64,000 nucleotides of DNA from an uncultured Bacteroidales bacterium (lineage in GTDB: Bacteria > Bacteroidota > Bacteroidia > Bacteroidales > ML635J-15): the NCBI GenBank assembly GCA_937899245.1, contig CALDKB010000050.1:13359-77358 (forward strand), in the 5' to 3' direction. Numbering within the stretch: the stretch's first letter is position 1; every line of letters starts with the position of its first letter. The notes beneath the pieces are model-generated. The model saw nothing but the letters and a program-made list of their open reading frames with translations, searched no databases and was not told the DNA's origin. Shown here in pieces: positions 43,900 to 52,579 of the stretch. The position numbers were made by a program, and so were the translations under genes.

Positions 43900-45147
43900 A
43901 TGAAAAAAACATTCCTCTGCATATTCGCGACTTTGGCCATCACAGCATTCTCTTCCTGCGAGAAAAGAATCGAGCAACCAATTGAAACGGAAGACATTGA
44001 TCCTATGACAGGAATTGCATTGTGGGCAGACAATGAACTTGCAGGCTCCTGGCCAATACAACTCGAATTTGCATACATGGAATACGACAAGATCAGCAAA
44101 GATCCAAACGAATACGACTGGACATATGTCGAAAAAACGCTTAGCAACATTGCTTCACGCTCACGCCAAGCTATTCTACGCTTCAGATATACTTATGTCG
44201 GCGAACAATGCGCAGTTCCGTCATGGGTAAAAAACAGCGATGGATATGTTGAAACTTCTGGCACTGTAGAAGGCAAAACAACGTATTTCCCCGACTGGAG
44301 ATCGGAAACACTGCAAGACTTTCATCTTGATTTTTTCCGAAAATTTGCCCAGCGTTACGACAAAGACCCCCGTATTGCATTTTTGCAAGTAGGATTTGGA
44401 CTTTGGGCCGAATATCACATTTATGAAGGGCCTTTTATTCCAGGGCAAACTTTTCCATCTAAGGAATTCCAAGAAACATTCCTTACAATGATGGATGAAA
44501 CATTCGAAAGCCTCCCATGGTCAATATCCATCGATGCCGCAGACGAAACATATAGCCCATTTACAGAAAACTCAAGTTTACTAAGTCTTGATTTCGGATG
44601 TTTCGACGATTCTTTTATGTGCAAGCAACACGACAAAGAAAACGCTACAAATTGGACATTTTTCGGCAAAAACCGCTACAAAAGCAATCCTTGTGGAGGA
44701 GAATTCAGCTACTACAGGACATACGACCAGAAGCATTGTCTCGATTACTCGGGACTATATGGTCGCCGATTTGAAAAAGAAGCTGAGAATTTTCACTTGA
44801 GCTACATTATCGGCAACGACCAGCCAAACTATCAAGGGATTGCACGTTTCAGAGAAGCTTCTGCTTCACTTGGCTACCGGTTCGTCATTCTGGAAAAAGA
44901 GATTTCCGACGGAATTGCTAAAATTCACATTCTAAACGAAGGCATTGCTCCCATTTACCGCGATGCATTTGTAAGCGTTGCCGGAATACGCTCCGATTAT
45001 TCGCTGAAGGGCCTTCAACCAGGCGACAAAAAGTGGATTACAATAAGTTCGCCAGAAATTACCTCCACAAGCGAAATAAGCATCGAATGCGACTATCTGG
45101 TTGCAGGACAAACAATTCATTGCCACAAACCGACAAAACAAGACTAA
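43900..45147 (+). CDS. DUF4832 domain lipoprotein
   Basis: A 415-residue lipoprotein: lipobox FSSC with the cysteine at residue 20. The rest matches the DUF4832 layout: a TIM-barrel-like part (LEFAYMEYDK, AILRFRYTYVG, FFRKFAQRYDKDPRIAFLQVGFGLWAEYHI) and a C-terminal beta domain (FVILEKEI..IAKIHILNEGIAPIYRDAFVSVAG). Family members are associated with glycan loci; no enzymatic activity is established to my knowledge. Not preceded by sus-type genes here. Followed 2 nt later by the YdeI-family gene. Confidence 0.87.
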   Translation: MKKTFLCIFATLAITAFSSCEKRIEQPIETEDIDPMTGIALWADNELAGSWPIQLEFAYMEYDKISKDPNEYDWTYVEKTLSNIASRSRQAILRFRYTYVGEQCAVPSWVKNSDGYVETSGTVEGKTTYFPDWRSETLQDFHLDFFRKFAQRYDKDPRIAFLQVGFGLWAEYHIYEGPFIPGQTFPSKEFQETFLTMMDETFESLPWSISIDAADETYSPFTENSSLLSLDFGCFDDSFMCKQHDKENATNWTFFGKNRYKSNPCGGEFSYYRTYDQKHCLDYSGLYGRRFEKEAENFHLSYIIGNDQPNYQGIARFREASASLGYRFVILEKEISDGIAKIHILNEGIAPIYRDAFVSVAGIRSDYSLKGLQPGDKKWITISSPEITSTSEISIECDYLVAGQTIHCHKPTKQD

Positions 45148-45149
45148 CT

Positions 45150-45710
45150 ATGAAAACTTTTTCAACTGACAGCCGGCAGGCATGGCGCAATTGGCTCACA
45201 GAAAATTTTGAGTCGGAAAAAGAAATTTTGTTCATATTTCCTACAAAAAGTTCAGGCGAAGCTTGCATCTCGTACAACGACGCAGTTGAAGAAGCCCTTT
45301 GTTTCGGTTGGATCGACGGCGTTGCCGGCACGATTGACAGCACACATGGCACAAGACGTTTCACACCGCGAAGAAAAGGAAGCTCATACTCGCGCCCAAA
45401 CATCGAGCGCCTGATGTGGCTCGAAAAACAAGGAATGATTCTTCCGAAAATCAGAGAATTGGTTTTGCCAATTATCAATGAGCCATATATTTTCCCAGAA
45501 GACATCATGGTCGAAATAAAGAAAGACCCGATAGTTTGGGCTAACTTCAACAACTTTTCGGCTTCATATCAGCGAATTCGCATAGCATATATAGATGCAG
45601 CACGCAAACGTCCGGCCGAATTCGAAAAACGCCTCGCCAATTTCATCAGCAAGACAAAGGCAGGAAAACTGATAAGCGGATACGGCGGAATCGAAAAGTA
45701 CTACAAATAG
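45150..45710 (+). CDS. YdeI/OmpD-associated family protein
   Basis: A 186-residue cytoplasmic protein of the YdeI/OmpD-associated (bacteriocin-protection) family: RQAWRNWLTENFESEKEILFIF, SYNDAVEEALCFGWIDGV, RRFTPRRKGSSYSRPNIERLMWLEKQGMI. Salmonella YdeI contributes to resistance to antimicrobial peptides, which is established for that member only. I start at ATG 45150, right after the DUF4832 stop; a longer frame exists but overlaps that gene. Likely translated from the DUF4832 transcript. Confidence 0.87.
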   Translation: MKTFSTDSRQAWRNWLTENFESEKEILFIFPTKSSGEACISYNDAVEEALCFGWIDGVAGTIDSTHGTRRFTPRRKGSSYSRPNIERLMWLEKQGMILPKIRELVLPIINEPYIFPEDIMVEIKKDPIVWANFNNFSASYQRIRIAYIDAARKRPAEFEKRLANFISKTKAGKLISGYGGIEKYYK

Positions 45711-45720
45711 CAACAGCATC

Positions 45721-45752
45721 AAAAAAAATACCGTTTGCAAATATGCAAACGG
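45721..45752 (-). terminator. terminator for hydG (minus strand)
   Basis: CCGTTTGCA (45731-45739) pairs with TGCAAACGG (45744-45752). On the minus strand it is followed by a run of T (45728-45721), typical for termination of the hydG transcript. Confidence 0.8.
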
Positions 45753-45790
45753 CATTTCAAGTACAAATAAACTATTAACTTGGTATAGGT

Positions 45791-47245
45791 TTAGAAGTAC
45801 AAGTCGCGCTCGCCCTTCTTGATTCTTTCTATCCTTGCCTTCAATTCATCAATAAACTGAGGATCAACATTCTGGAAATTATTTTCTATTACTTTCCATC
45901 CCTTTGCAGCAACTTCTGGAGTAGCGTAGTCAACCAAGTATTCGCTCAAGGTAAGAATTGCATTAGGTGTGCAGTATCTCTTGATGAAACCCGGAACGCT
46001 GAATTCCATAAAGTGTTCGCCTGTACGACCTAAACGATAGCAAGCAGTACAGAAACTTGGAATGAAATTTTCGTCAAGCAATTCTTCTATGATTTCGCCC
46101 AAAGTACGGTCGTCACCAATCTTGAACTGTTCGCGGTGCAAGTTCTGGTTTTCCTGCTTGTCGCTGTTCTTTTCTTCTTCTTCGTGATGATACTTGTAGT
46201 CGCCAATCTGAAGGTTTGTTCCACCATCAATCTGAGAAACACCATATTGGATTGCCTTTGCACGGAATTTTGCGTCTTCACGAGCGGTAAGAATCATACC
46301 TGTATAAGGAACTGCCAAACGGAAGATTGCGATGATCTTTTCGAAAGTTTCATCATCAACCATATATTTGTCCGACATATCGATACCAGAAGCGTCCTTG
46401 ATACGTGGGAATGAAATTGTGTGCGGACCAACATTGAAGCAAGCTTCCAAGTGGTTGGTGTGACGAATCATTGCAAGAACTTCGTAACGCCAGTCGTAAA
46501 GGCCGAACAAGATACCAAGACCATTATCGTCGATACCTGCCTGCTGTGCCCTATCCATTGAAGTCAGACGCCAGTTGTAGTCGCCCTTGCGAGTATTTGC
46601 TGGATGATATTCATTGTAAATTTCCGGGCAATAAGTTTCCTGGAAAATCTGGTAAGTACCGATTCCTGCTTCCTTAACTGTGCGGAAACCTTCAACGTCC
46701 AACGGAGCAGCATTGATGTTCACACGGCGGATAGAACCATTGCCCTTCTTTGTTGCGTATGTCAACTTTACTGTGTGAGCGATGAATTCTGGCGAATACT
46801 TTGGCGATTCACCGTAAACGAGGATTAAACGCTTCTGTCCGTCTTCTTCCAATGCCTCAACATTATGAACGAGTTCCTCGTCGCTCAAAGTTGTGCGGAC
46901 CTGTTCCTTGTTTGATGTACGGAAACCGCAATACTTACAGTTGTTAATGCAATAATTACCAACATACAACGGAGCGAAAAGCACGATACGGTTACCATAA
47001 ATGCGACGTTTCAGCTCGCGAGCGCCTTCCTTGATCTCTTCAACCAATTCCGGTTCGGTAGTATTGATAAGCACTGCTGTTTCTTCCATCGTAAGACGGT
47101 TCTTAGCCAACGACTTAGCGATGATTTCGCGAACGCGTTCCTTTGTGCTCTTTGTATTATTAATGTAGTCCCAAATTTCCTGTGAGTCGATGAATGGAAC
47201 ATTCGGTTCATCAGCGATTCTGCATTTTTCTGGATTGAATTTCAT
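45791..47245 (-). CDS. hydG: [FeFe]-hydrogenase H-cluster maturase HydG
   Basis: Radical-SAM tyrosine lyase that makes the CO and CN- ligands of the hydrogenase H-cluster. 484 residues with the radical-SAM cluster C99-x3-C103-x2-C106 (YCINNCKYC) and the HydG-specific second cluster CX2CX22C in the C-terminus (SFCTACYRLGRTGEHFM to RYC), so it is HydG and not ThiH. Preceded by the TM1266-like regulator gene 8 nt upstream. HydE, HydF and hydrogenase genes are not in this window, so the rest of the pathway must lie elsewhere. Confidence 0.96.
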   Translation of the reverse strand: MKFNPEKCRIADEPNVPFIDSQEIWDYINNTKSTKERVREIIAKSLAKNRLTMEETAVLINTTEPELVEEIKEGARELKRRIYGNRIVLFAPLYVGNYCINNCKYCGFRTSNKEQVRTTLSDEELVHNVEALEEDGQKRLILVYGESPKYSPEFIAHTVKLTYATKKGNGSIRRVNINAAPLDVEGFRTVKEAGIGTYQIFQETYCPEIYNEYHPANTRKGDYNWRLTSMDRAQQAGIDDNGLGILFGLYDWRYEVLAMIRHTNHLEACFNVGPHTISFPRIKDASGIDMSDKYMVDDETFEKIIAIFRLAVPYTGMILTAREDAKFRAKAIQYGVSQIDGGTNLQIGDYKYHHEEEEKNSDKQENQNLHREQFKIGDDRTLGEIIEELLDENFIPSFCTACYRLGRTGEHFMEFSVPGFIKRYCTPNAILTLSEYLVDYATPEVAAKGWKVIENNFQNVDPQFIDELKARIERIKKGERDLYF

Positions 47246-47253
47246 ATGTCTTT

Positions 47254-47502
47254 CTATTTTAAATTAGTTACAACAACTTTTACCTCAACATTGTTGATTC
47301 TACCTAATTTTCCAGAAAGAGCATTTATTCGATTTGCGTCGCCTTCGACGATAAGAGAAATGACAGCCACATCGCGATCGTGAAAAGGAAGTCCCTGACG
47401 AGCGAGAATTATATCCTGGTACTGCGATACCATCTCGTTCACAGCGGACGCATTAGTGCGGTCTAGCAATAATATTGTTATCGTTCCAATTCTCTTCTCC
47501 AT
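47254..47502 (-). CDS. TM1266-type iron-only hydrogenase system putative regulator
   Basis: An 82-residue ACT/NikR-C-like protein of the TM1266 (TIGR03959) family, usually encoded beside [FeFe]-hydrogenase maturases. RIGTITILLLDRTNA, then VNEMVSQYQDIILARQGLPF and DVAVISLIVEGDANRINALSGKLG show the beta-alpha-beta-beta-alpha-beta pattern. 8 nt ahead of hydG on the same strand. Confidence 0.9.
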   Translation of the reverse strand: MEKRIGTITILLLDRTNASAVNEMVSQYQDIILARQGLPFHDRDVAVISLIVEGDANRINALSGKLGRINNVEVKVVVTNLK

Positions 47503-47543
47503 CAGCTCAACTTTTGGATTAGGTATTTGTCAACAAAACGACG

Positions 47544-47551
47544 CAAAGATA
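47544..47551 (-). promoter_or_regulatory. -7 promoter box for the TM1266-hydG unit
   Basis: Minus-strand TATCTTTG exact match, about 41 nt before the ATG at 47502. Confidence 0.55.
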
Positions 47552-47790
47552 ATGGATTATTTGAAACAAAAATTTTGTTTTACAACATATTAGTTTCAAT
47601 GCACTAATTCTACTTAATTTTTTAATGTTTGCTAACACTAAATATTGCATTTATTTAATGTTTCTATTCATTAAATTGTAGCAAAGATTCCGCGTTTTTT
47701 GAAACTCAAAAAAATATAACATCTTTATTATCAACTTAATAAAAATATTCACATTTATCTGGAATTAAAATCACAGATGTGGGAAATTGA

Positions 47791-48360
47791 ATTATTATTG
47801 GAATCTTCATTTGCTTATTTATAACGACAACAACATTTGCGGGAAATAAATATCCGCCAAACGGCAAAAAATGTGAAGTTGCGGGCAAGGTAATTTTTAT
47901 TGATAAAAGTTGCATTGATAATGTTTCGTGGAGAGAAATGCTTTGGTCTTTTGAAAACCACCCTGAAATATTTATAGGTTCTGTTTCCGAGAATTGCGTT
48001 GATTCTGCTGTATGGAAGCACGTATATGGCGAGAGATGGGATATTAAGATTGACAAGTCCCCAGTTGTTGGCTTTACTTTAAATCAATGCAAGAATTTTG
48101 CTGCTTTTCGTGCAACAGCGATAATGGAATTGTTTAAATATGGCAAGTTCAAGCAGTATAAAGGCACCAAGTTGGAATACTTCATGTTGTCGTCAGAACA
48201 ATACACCGAACTATTGAAGCAAAAATGGTTTGCAGAATCGTTTGCCGATGGCTATGCCGAAATCACTTCCGACGGCAAATTCGTAAAAGACGGCAAAATA
48301 TTGGAATCTGTCGATAGCAACAAAGTGACGTTCAGACTATATGCGGTAATAACAAAATAA
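47791..48360 (+). CDS. small exported protein without a normal start codon
   Basis: The open frame runs from directly after an in-frame TGA (47788-47790) to TAA at 48360. Its first codons are ATT ATT ATT, encoding an Ile-rich hydrophobic stretch and then TTTTFAG, which looks like a signal peptide (about 16 residues, cleaved FA|G). The mature part starts NKYPPNGKKCEVAG and has a Cys-containing globular sequence (FIDKSCIDNVSW, GSVSENCVDSAVW, FTLNQCKNF). The first ATG in frame is at 47938, which would delete the signal and the first 30 mature residues. Either translation starts at an ATT, or the start has been lost and this is a decaying gene. No family recognised. Confidence 0.5.
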   Translation: MIIGIFICLFITTTTFAGNKYPPNGKKCEVAGKVIFIDKSCIDNVSWREMLWSFENHPEIFIGSVSENCVDSAVWKHVYGERWDIKIDKSPVVGFTLNQCKNFAAFRATAIMELFKYGKFKQYKGTKLEYFMLSSEQYTELLKQKWFAESFADGYAEITSDGKFVKDGKILESVDSNKVTFRLYAVITK

Positions 48361-48480
48361 GGCGCGTATATTCTTAGCACCCTGCGCCCCTTCGACTTAC
48401 GCTCAGGGAACGCATTCTACCGTCGTTGTCTTGCTTCGACTTTCGTTCTGCACAAGCACCACTCAGCCAGCAAGAAACTT
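48361..48480. repeat. GC-rich intergenic element, possible REP-like sequence
   Basis: A 120-bp stretch richer in GC than its surroundings, between convergent genes. It has inverted GGCGC (48361-48365) and GCGCC (48384-48388), and then CCCTTCGACTTACGCTCAGG, a motif type I have seen repeated in many bacterial genomes, followed by a related CTTCGACTTTCGTTC. No ORF and no T run. Confidence 0.4.
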
Positions 48481-48482
48481 AA

Positions 48483-49649
48483 TTACCTCAACGCTCCGCA
48501 AATTCTTTCCAAAGCTTCTTTCAATATCGAACGCGGACAACCGATGTTCATACGGAAAAATCCAGCGAAATCGTCACCGCCAAAAGCAAGTCCGCTATTC
48601 AGGGCAACCTTTGCCTTGTTTATCAGAATGTCCTGCAATTCGCTATGCAACAATCCCAAGCCATTGAAATCGAGCCAGAGCAAATACGATGCTTCGGGAA
48701 GAATTGCCTTCACTGCCGGCAAATTCTTTTTGAAATACTCGTCGGCAAAAGCAATATTTTCGACAAGATAATCCTTCAGTTGCAACAGCCATTCCTCGCC
48801 ACCACGGAAAGCAGCCTCGGCTCCGATATACGCGAAAATATTTCCATTTGCATATTCAGATGCCTCGAGATAATCGAAATACGTGTCGCGAATCGACTTT
48901 TCTGGTATATATGCAATTGAACTCGACAAGCCGGCAATATTGAAAGTTTTGCTCGGAGCAATGAATGTTATGCTGTTTGACTTTGCATCTTCCGAAACAG
49001 TTGAAAACGAAGTGTGATGATAGCCACGCAAAGTAAGGTCGGCATGAATTTCGTCGGAAATGACAAGCACGTTATTGCGCTTGCATATTTCTGCAATCAG
49101 TTGCAAATCGGACTTCGGCCAAACAGTTCCACCCGGATTGTGAGGATTCGACAAAAGCATCATCTTGCAGCCCTTGACCTTTTGTTCCAAATCGGCAAAA
49201 TCGATTTCGAAACGACCATTTTTCAGCAACAGCTTGCTTGTAACTAGCTCACGGCCATTATTTATCGGCAAATTGACAAATGGCGGGTAAACTGGCGTAG
49301 TAATCAATATTTTATCTCCCGACTTGGTAAACGCTTGTATGCAAAATGCAATTCCAACAACAATACCCGGGATGTAATGCAATTCGTTTTTCTTTGCGTC
49401 AACAGAATAATGTTTTGTCAGCCAATCTATTACAGCGCCAAAATACGAATCGTCGCCAAAAGTGTAGCCAAGAAATCCTTGACCGCAACGTTTTCTTATT
49501 GCATCGAGCACACAATCTGGCGCACGGAAATCCATATCGGCAACCCACATCGGCAACAAATCATCTCTGCCAAAATTCGGCACTAGCAAGTCGTGCTTTA
49601 CGCTTGCACTGCCTTTACGAGAAAAAACTTCATCAAAATTATATTTCAT
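48483..49649 (-). CDS. MalY/PatB-family aminotransferase (cystathionine beta-lyase type)
   Basis: A 388-residue PLP enzyme of fold type I in the MalY/PatB group: FGRDDLLPMWVADMDF at the start, GFLGYTFGDDSYF, the NPHNPGG signature, VISDEIHADLTL, and the PLP lysine in IAPSKTFNIAGLS. Members cleave cystathionine to homocysteine, pyruvate and ammonia. I use the ATG at 49649; the in-frame TTG two codons upstream is an unlikely start. It begins 6 nt after lgt and is the third gene of the 52.3-48.5 kb minus-strand unit. Confidence 0.93.
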   Translation of the reverse strand: MKYNFDEVFSRKGSASVKHDLLVPNFGRDDLLPMWVADMDFRAPDCVLDAIRKRCGQGFLGYTFGDDSYFGAVIDWLTKHYSVDAKKNELHYIPGIVVGIAFCIQAFTKSGDKILITTPVYPPFVNLPINNGRELVTSKLLLKNGRFEIDFADLEQKVKGCKMMLLSNPHNPGGTVWPKSDLQLIAEICKRNNVLVISDEIHADLTLRGYHHTSFSTVSEDAKSNSITFIAPSKTFNIAGLSSSIAYIPEKSIRDTYFDYLEASEYANGNIFAYIGAEAAFRGGEEWLLQLKDYLVENIAFADEYFKKNLPAVKAILPEASYLLWLDFNGLGLLHSELQDILINKAKVALNSGLAFGGDDFAGFFRMNIGCPRSILKEALERICGALR

Positions 49650-49655
49650 CTGCAA

Positions 49656-50480
49656 CTATTTTACTTTTTTTCTACTAGCATAAACTATCAGAACCAACCC
49701 GCAAATAATGGCCGGAACACTCAAGATCTGACCCATATTCAACAACATTCCGTCCTCAAACGCTTCCTGGTTCTGCTTCAGGAATTCAATACAGAATCGC
49801 GCCGTAAATACCATTACAAGGAAACATCCAAGCATAAGTCCATGACGTTTGCTACCATTTGCCTTCCTGTACAAATAAATCAGCACGACAGAAACAGCAG
49901 CATAACACAAAGCCTCGTAAATCTGCGTAGGATGACAAGGCATAGTGTCGCCATTACGCAGGAAAACAAAACCCCATGGCAAATCGGTCTCGCAACCGTA
50001 AATTTCCGAATTCATAAGATTGCCCATACGGATAAGAGCGCCTACAAATCCTGTCGGAATTGCGACCTTATCGACTATTGCGAGGAATCCATCCTGCTGC
50101 GACTTAAACTTGAACAAAAATATGGCCACCAGCACGCCAATTGCTCCGCCATGGCTTGCCAGCCCCTGATAGCCTGTAAACCTAAACGGGCTTATCGAAA
50201 ATGGCAAAATCATTTCCAGCCAATGTTCCCTTGTCAGGTAATATGACGGCTCGTAAAACAAACAATGCCCCAGACGCGCACCTATAATTCCGCCAAGTAC
50301 GACAAAAACGGTAAGCCGCTCCAATTCCTTTTGCGGAATATTTTCTTTGGAATAATAATGTCTGATGATAAAATATGCCAATATGAAGCCAATTGCAAAA
50401 AAAAGGCTATAATATCTAAGCGAAAAGTTTCCCGTATCAAATATTTCGGGACTTACATTCCAATTAACAAGGCCCAGCAT
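49656..50480 (-). CDS. lgt: prolipoprotein diacylglyceryl transferase
   Basis: Inner-membrane enzyme that transfers diacylglycerol from phosphatidylglycerol to the lipobox cysteine; it acts on the lipoproteins encoded in this window. 274 residues, multiple membrane segments. Lgt landmarks: GGIIGARLGHCLFYEP, YQGLASHGGAIGVLVA, and RMGNLMNSEIYGCETDLPWG, which contain the conserved catalytic region (Arg/His/Asn/Glu/Arg). Start at ATG 50480 (MLGLVNWNV). Begins 4 nt after the upstream LTA-synthase-like gene. Confidence 0.95.
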   Translation of the reverse strand: MLGLVNWNVSPEIFDTGNFSLRYYSLFFAIGFILAYFIIRHYYSKENIPQKELERLTVFVVLGGIIGARLGHCLFYEPSYYLTREHWLEMILPFSISPFRFTGYQGLASHGGAIGVLVAIFLFKFKSQQDGFLAIVDKVAIPTGFVGALIRMGNLMNSEIYGCETDLPWGFVFLRNGDTMPCHPTQIYEALCYAAVSVVLIYLYRKANGSKRHGLMLGCFLVMVFTARFCIEFLKQNQEAFEDGMLLNMGQILSVPAIICGLVLIVYASRKKVK

Positions 50481-50484
50481 AAAA

Positions 50485-52320
50485 TTATTTTTTTGCAAAG
50501 TTAATCAATCCTGCATAGTATTGGGCAACCTTCTGGCAGTATAGTTTTGCACGGCGCTGCAATTTAGCATCCGCATTTCCCGGCTTGAAAGAATCCGACT
50601 CCGCCTCATACCACAACCCGCTTTCTCCCTCAATATACGAGAAGCCTCTGCCACATGGAGAAAAAGCCGTAGGACGCTTTGCGCCAAAAATATTCTCGCT
50701 AAACAACACGTCGTCGTAGCCACAGCCTAGTGCCGACATCAAGGTGGTGAAAATATCGGACTGGTCGCACGGAAGGTCACACTCAAAAGATTCATCGACG
50801 ACACCACCCAGCCACTGCATGACTATATGACTTTTGTCGAGACTTGCCCAATTCTGCGAGCGGAACATCTTTCCATGGTCGGAAACAAGAACTATCAACA
50901 TATTATCCCATTTGGGAGAACTTTGCATCCTACACAAAAAATCATTCAGGCACGAATCAGTATAATAATATGCATTCATACTTCTCGAAAGTTCATCGGC
51001 AGTTCCATAAGGGGTAATCGGCACATCAAACGGTTCGTGGCTGTTAAGCGTAAACAATATCGAAACCGACTTTCCTTGTTCTTGCTGCAGGTGGTCATAA
51101 AAAGCATTGAACATACACTCGTCATCGTAGCCCCATTTTGTCTTGCGACAGTCAAGTTGCAGATTGTTTTGCGACACGATATTGTTAACCCCACTAAGAC
51201 ATAAATACGAATTCATATTTGCGAAATTCACATCGCCGCCATAATAGAACGACTGATTTGCGTATCCGTTTTCTCGCAGTGCACGCAACAAAGAAGGCAT
51301 CTGCTGTGTTTTCTCCGGCTTTTTCATTACCGAATAATCAGGCAATGACGGCACTCCGCTAAAAATAGACGCTATTCCGCGAACACTTCTATCGCCAGAC
51401 GCATAGAAATTACTGAAAAATATGCCATTGTCACGCCATGTAAGCAATTTCGGAGTAACACTTTCTTCCGGATTATCGTAGCACATCGCTTTCCACGTAA
51501 AGCTCTCCAATAGCACAAAGACAACCTGCTCCGGTTGCTTTTTCAACAACTTCTTGCCGTAAAACTCATTAAATATCGTATCAACAGGAATTTCAAAATC
51601 CCCATCGAAAAAAACATATCGGTCAAAATCATCCTCTCCGGAAATCAACGACGAACCAAAATTCCAGCACACATTTATAGCCGAATGATTGACAAAGGAG
51701 TTATCACAAAAATACACTACACCCGAATTTAGCGGCACAATTCCGATGCCTCCGCGCACCGGTATCACAAGAAGTCCGGCCAATGGCAAAAAAAGCAAGG
51801 AGAAAAAGCGTTCCGGAACAAGAGAACGAAAAAGCCGCCTTGTCATTACCCTGTACAAAAGAAACATTGTCGCCACAAGCACCGCAACTAGCACAAAAAG
51901 CAAGACAATTCGCCATGTCGACACCGACGCAAGCATCAAATCCGGACTTTTCAAATACGAAAGCACAGATGCATCAATCCGGAACTGCCACGAGCGATAT
52001 ACCTCAGCATCGCCAACAACGATAAGCGACACAACAACAAGCATAACAACAGTCATCAAATCCATAAAAATACGGAAGGCACGTTGAGACTTAACAAATG
52101 AAAAAGCAATGAAAAATGGCGAAACAAAAATACCTATATATGCCATTGTCGATAAATCAAGCGGCAAGCCATGAAACATTGATGCAAAAAATTCCGATGC
52201 TGTGCACGAAAATTCGCCTGCCAAGTTGAAACAGAGAAAGAACAAGCGCATGACCTCGAAACATAAAAGCCAAAACGCTAGATAGACAAAGAATAATATG
52301 CCGCGTCTTATTTTATCCAT
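50485..52320 (-). CDS. LTA synthase-family membrane sulfatase-like protein
   Basis: A 611-residue protein: five membrane segments (about 1-190) then an extracytoplasmic alkaline-phosphatase/sulfatase domain. Features: FVLLESFTWKAM metal-site glutamate region, ASGDRSVRGIASIFSGVPSLP with the nucleophile site, LFTLNSHEPFD, and VLVSDHGKMF. These match the LtaS family. Gram-negative members transfer phosphoglycerol or phosphoethanolamine; in Bacteroidota the substrate is unknown, presumably a glycerophospholipid head group placed on a surface glycan. The -7 box ends 4 nt before the ATG, so the transcript is probably leaderless. First gene of the unit with lgt and malY. Confidence 0.88.
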   Translation of the reverse strand: MDKIRRGILFFVYLAFWLLCFEVMRLFFLCFNLAGEFSCTASEFFASMFHGLPLDLSTMAYIGIFVSPFFIAFSFVKSQRAFRIFMDLMTVVMLVVVSLIVVGDAEVYRSWQFRIDASVLSYLKSPDLMLASVSTWRIVLLFVLVAVLVATMFLLYRVMTRRLFRSLVPERFFSLLFLPLAGLLVIPVRGGIGIVPLNSGVVYFCDNSFVNHSAINVCWNFGSSLISGEDDFDRYVFFDGDFEIPVDTIFNEFYGKKLLKKQPEQVVFVLLESFTWKAMCYDNPEESVTPKLLTWRDNGIFFSNFYASGDRSVRGIASIFSGVPSLPDYSVMKKPEKTQQMPSLLRALRENGYANQSFYYGGDVNFANMNSYLCLSGVNNIVSQNNLQLDCRKTKWGYDDECMFNAFYDHLQQEQGKSVSILFTLNSHEPFDVPITPYGTADELSRSMNAYYYTDSCLNDFLCRMQSSPKWDNMLIVLVSDHGKMFRSQNWASLDKSHIVMQWLGGVVDESFECDLPCDQSDIFTTLMSALGCGYDDVLFSENIFGAKRPTAFSPCGRGFSYIEGESGLWYEAESDSFKPGNADAKLQRRAKLYCQKVAQYYAGLINFAKK

Positions 52321-52324
52321 ATCG

Positions 52325-52332
52325 CAAAATTA
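52325..52332 (-). promoter_or_regulatory. -7 promoter box for the LTA-synthase-like/lgt/malY unit
   Basis: Minus-strand TAATTTTG exact match, followed by CGAT and then the ATG at 52320. Confidence 0.55.
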
Positions 52333-52539
52333 TAGGATTTTGGGCAATCTTAAAAAATTAACTCACAATAAAAGCAGCGCAACACACATCTGATAATCAA
52401 GAAGATGCAACAAGAGCGCTTCCAAGAAAGCACAAAAAGGCATTCAGCATACAATAAAGAAGCCAGACAAGCCGTTACTTTAACAAAAAAGTGTTGATAA
52501 AAATCAAATTAGACAAAAAAAAACAAAAGCATTACGCAA

Positions 52540-52547
52540 TACTTTTG
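52540..52547 (+). promoter_or_regulatory. -7 promoter box for exbB-exbD-tonB
   Basis: TACTTTTG exact match to TAnnTTTG, 32 nt before the ATG at 52580. Confidence 0.6.
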
Positions 52548-52579
52548 CAATTAGTAAATAACAAACAAAACGAAAGAAC

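Noticed and set aside
48361..48480. tRNA or other structured RNA
   Set aside because: No cloverleaf, T-loop GTTCGAATC-type core or anticodon arm could be made.
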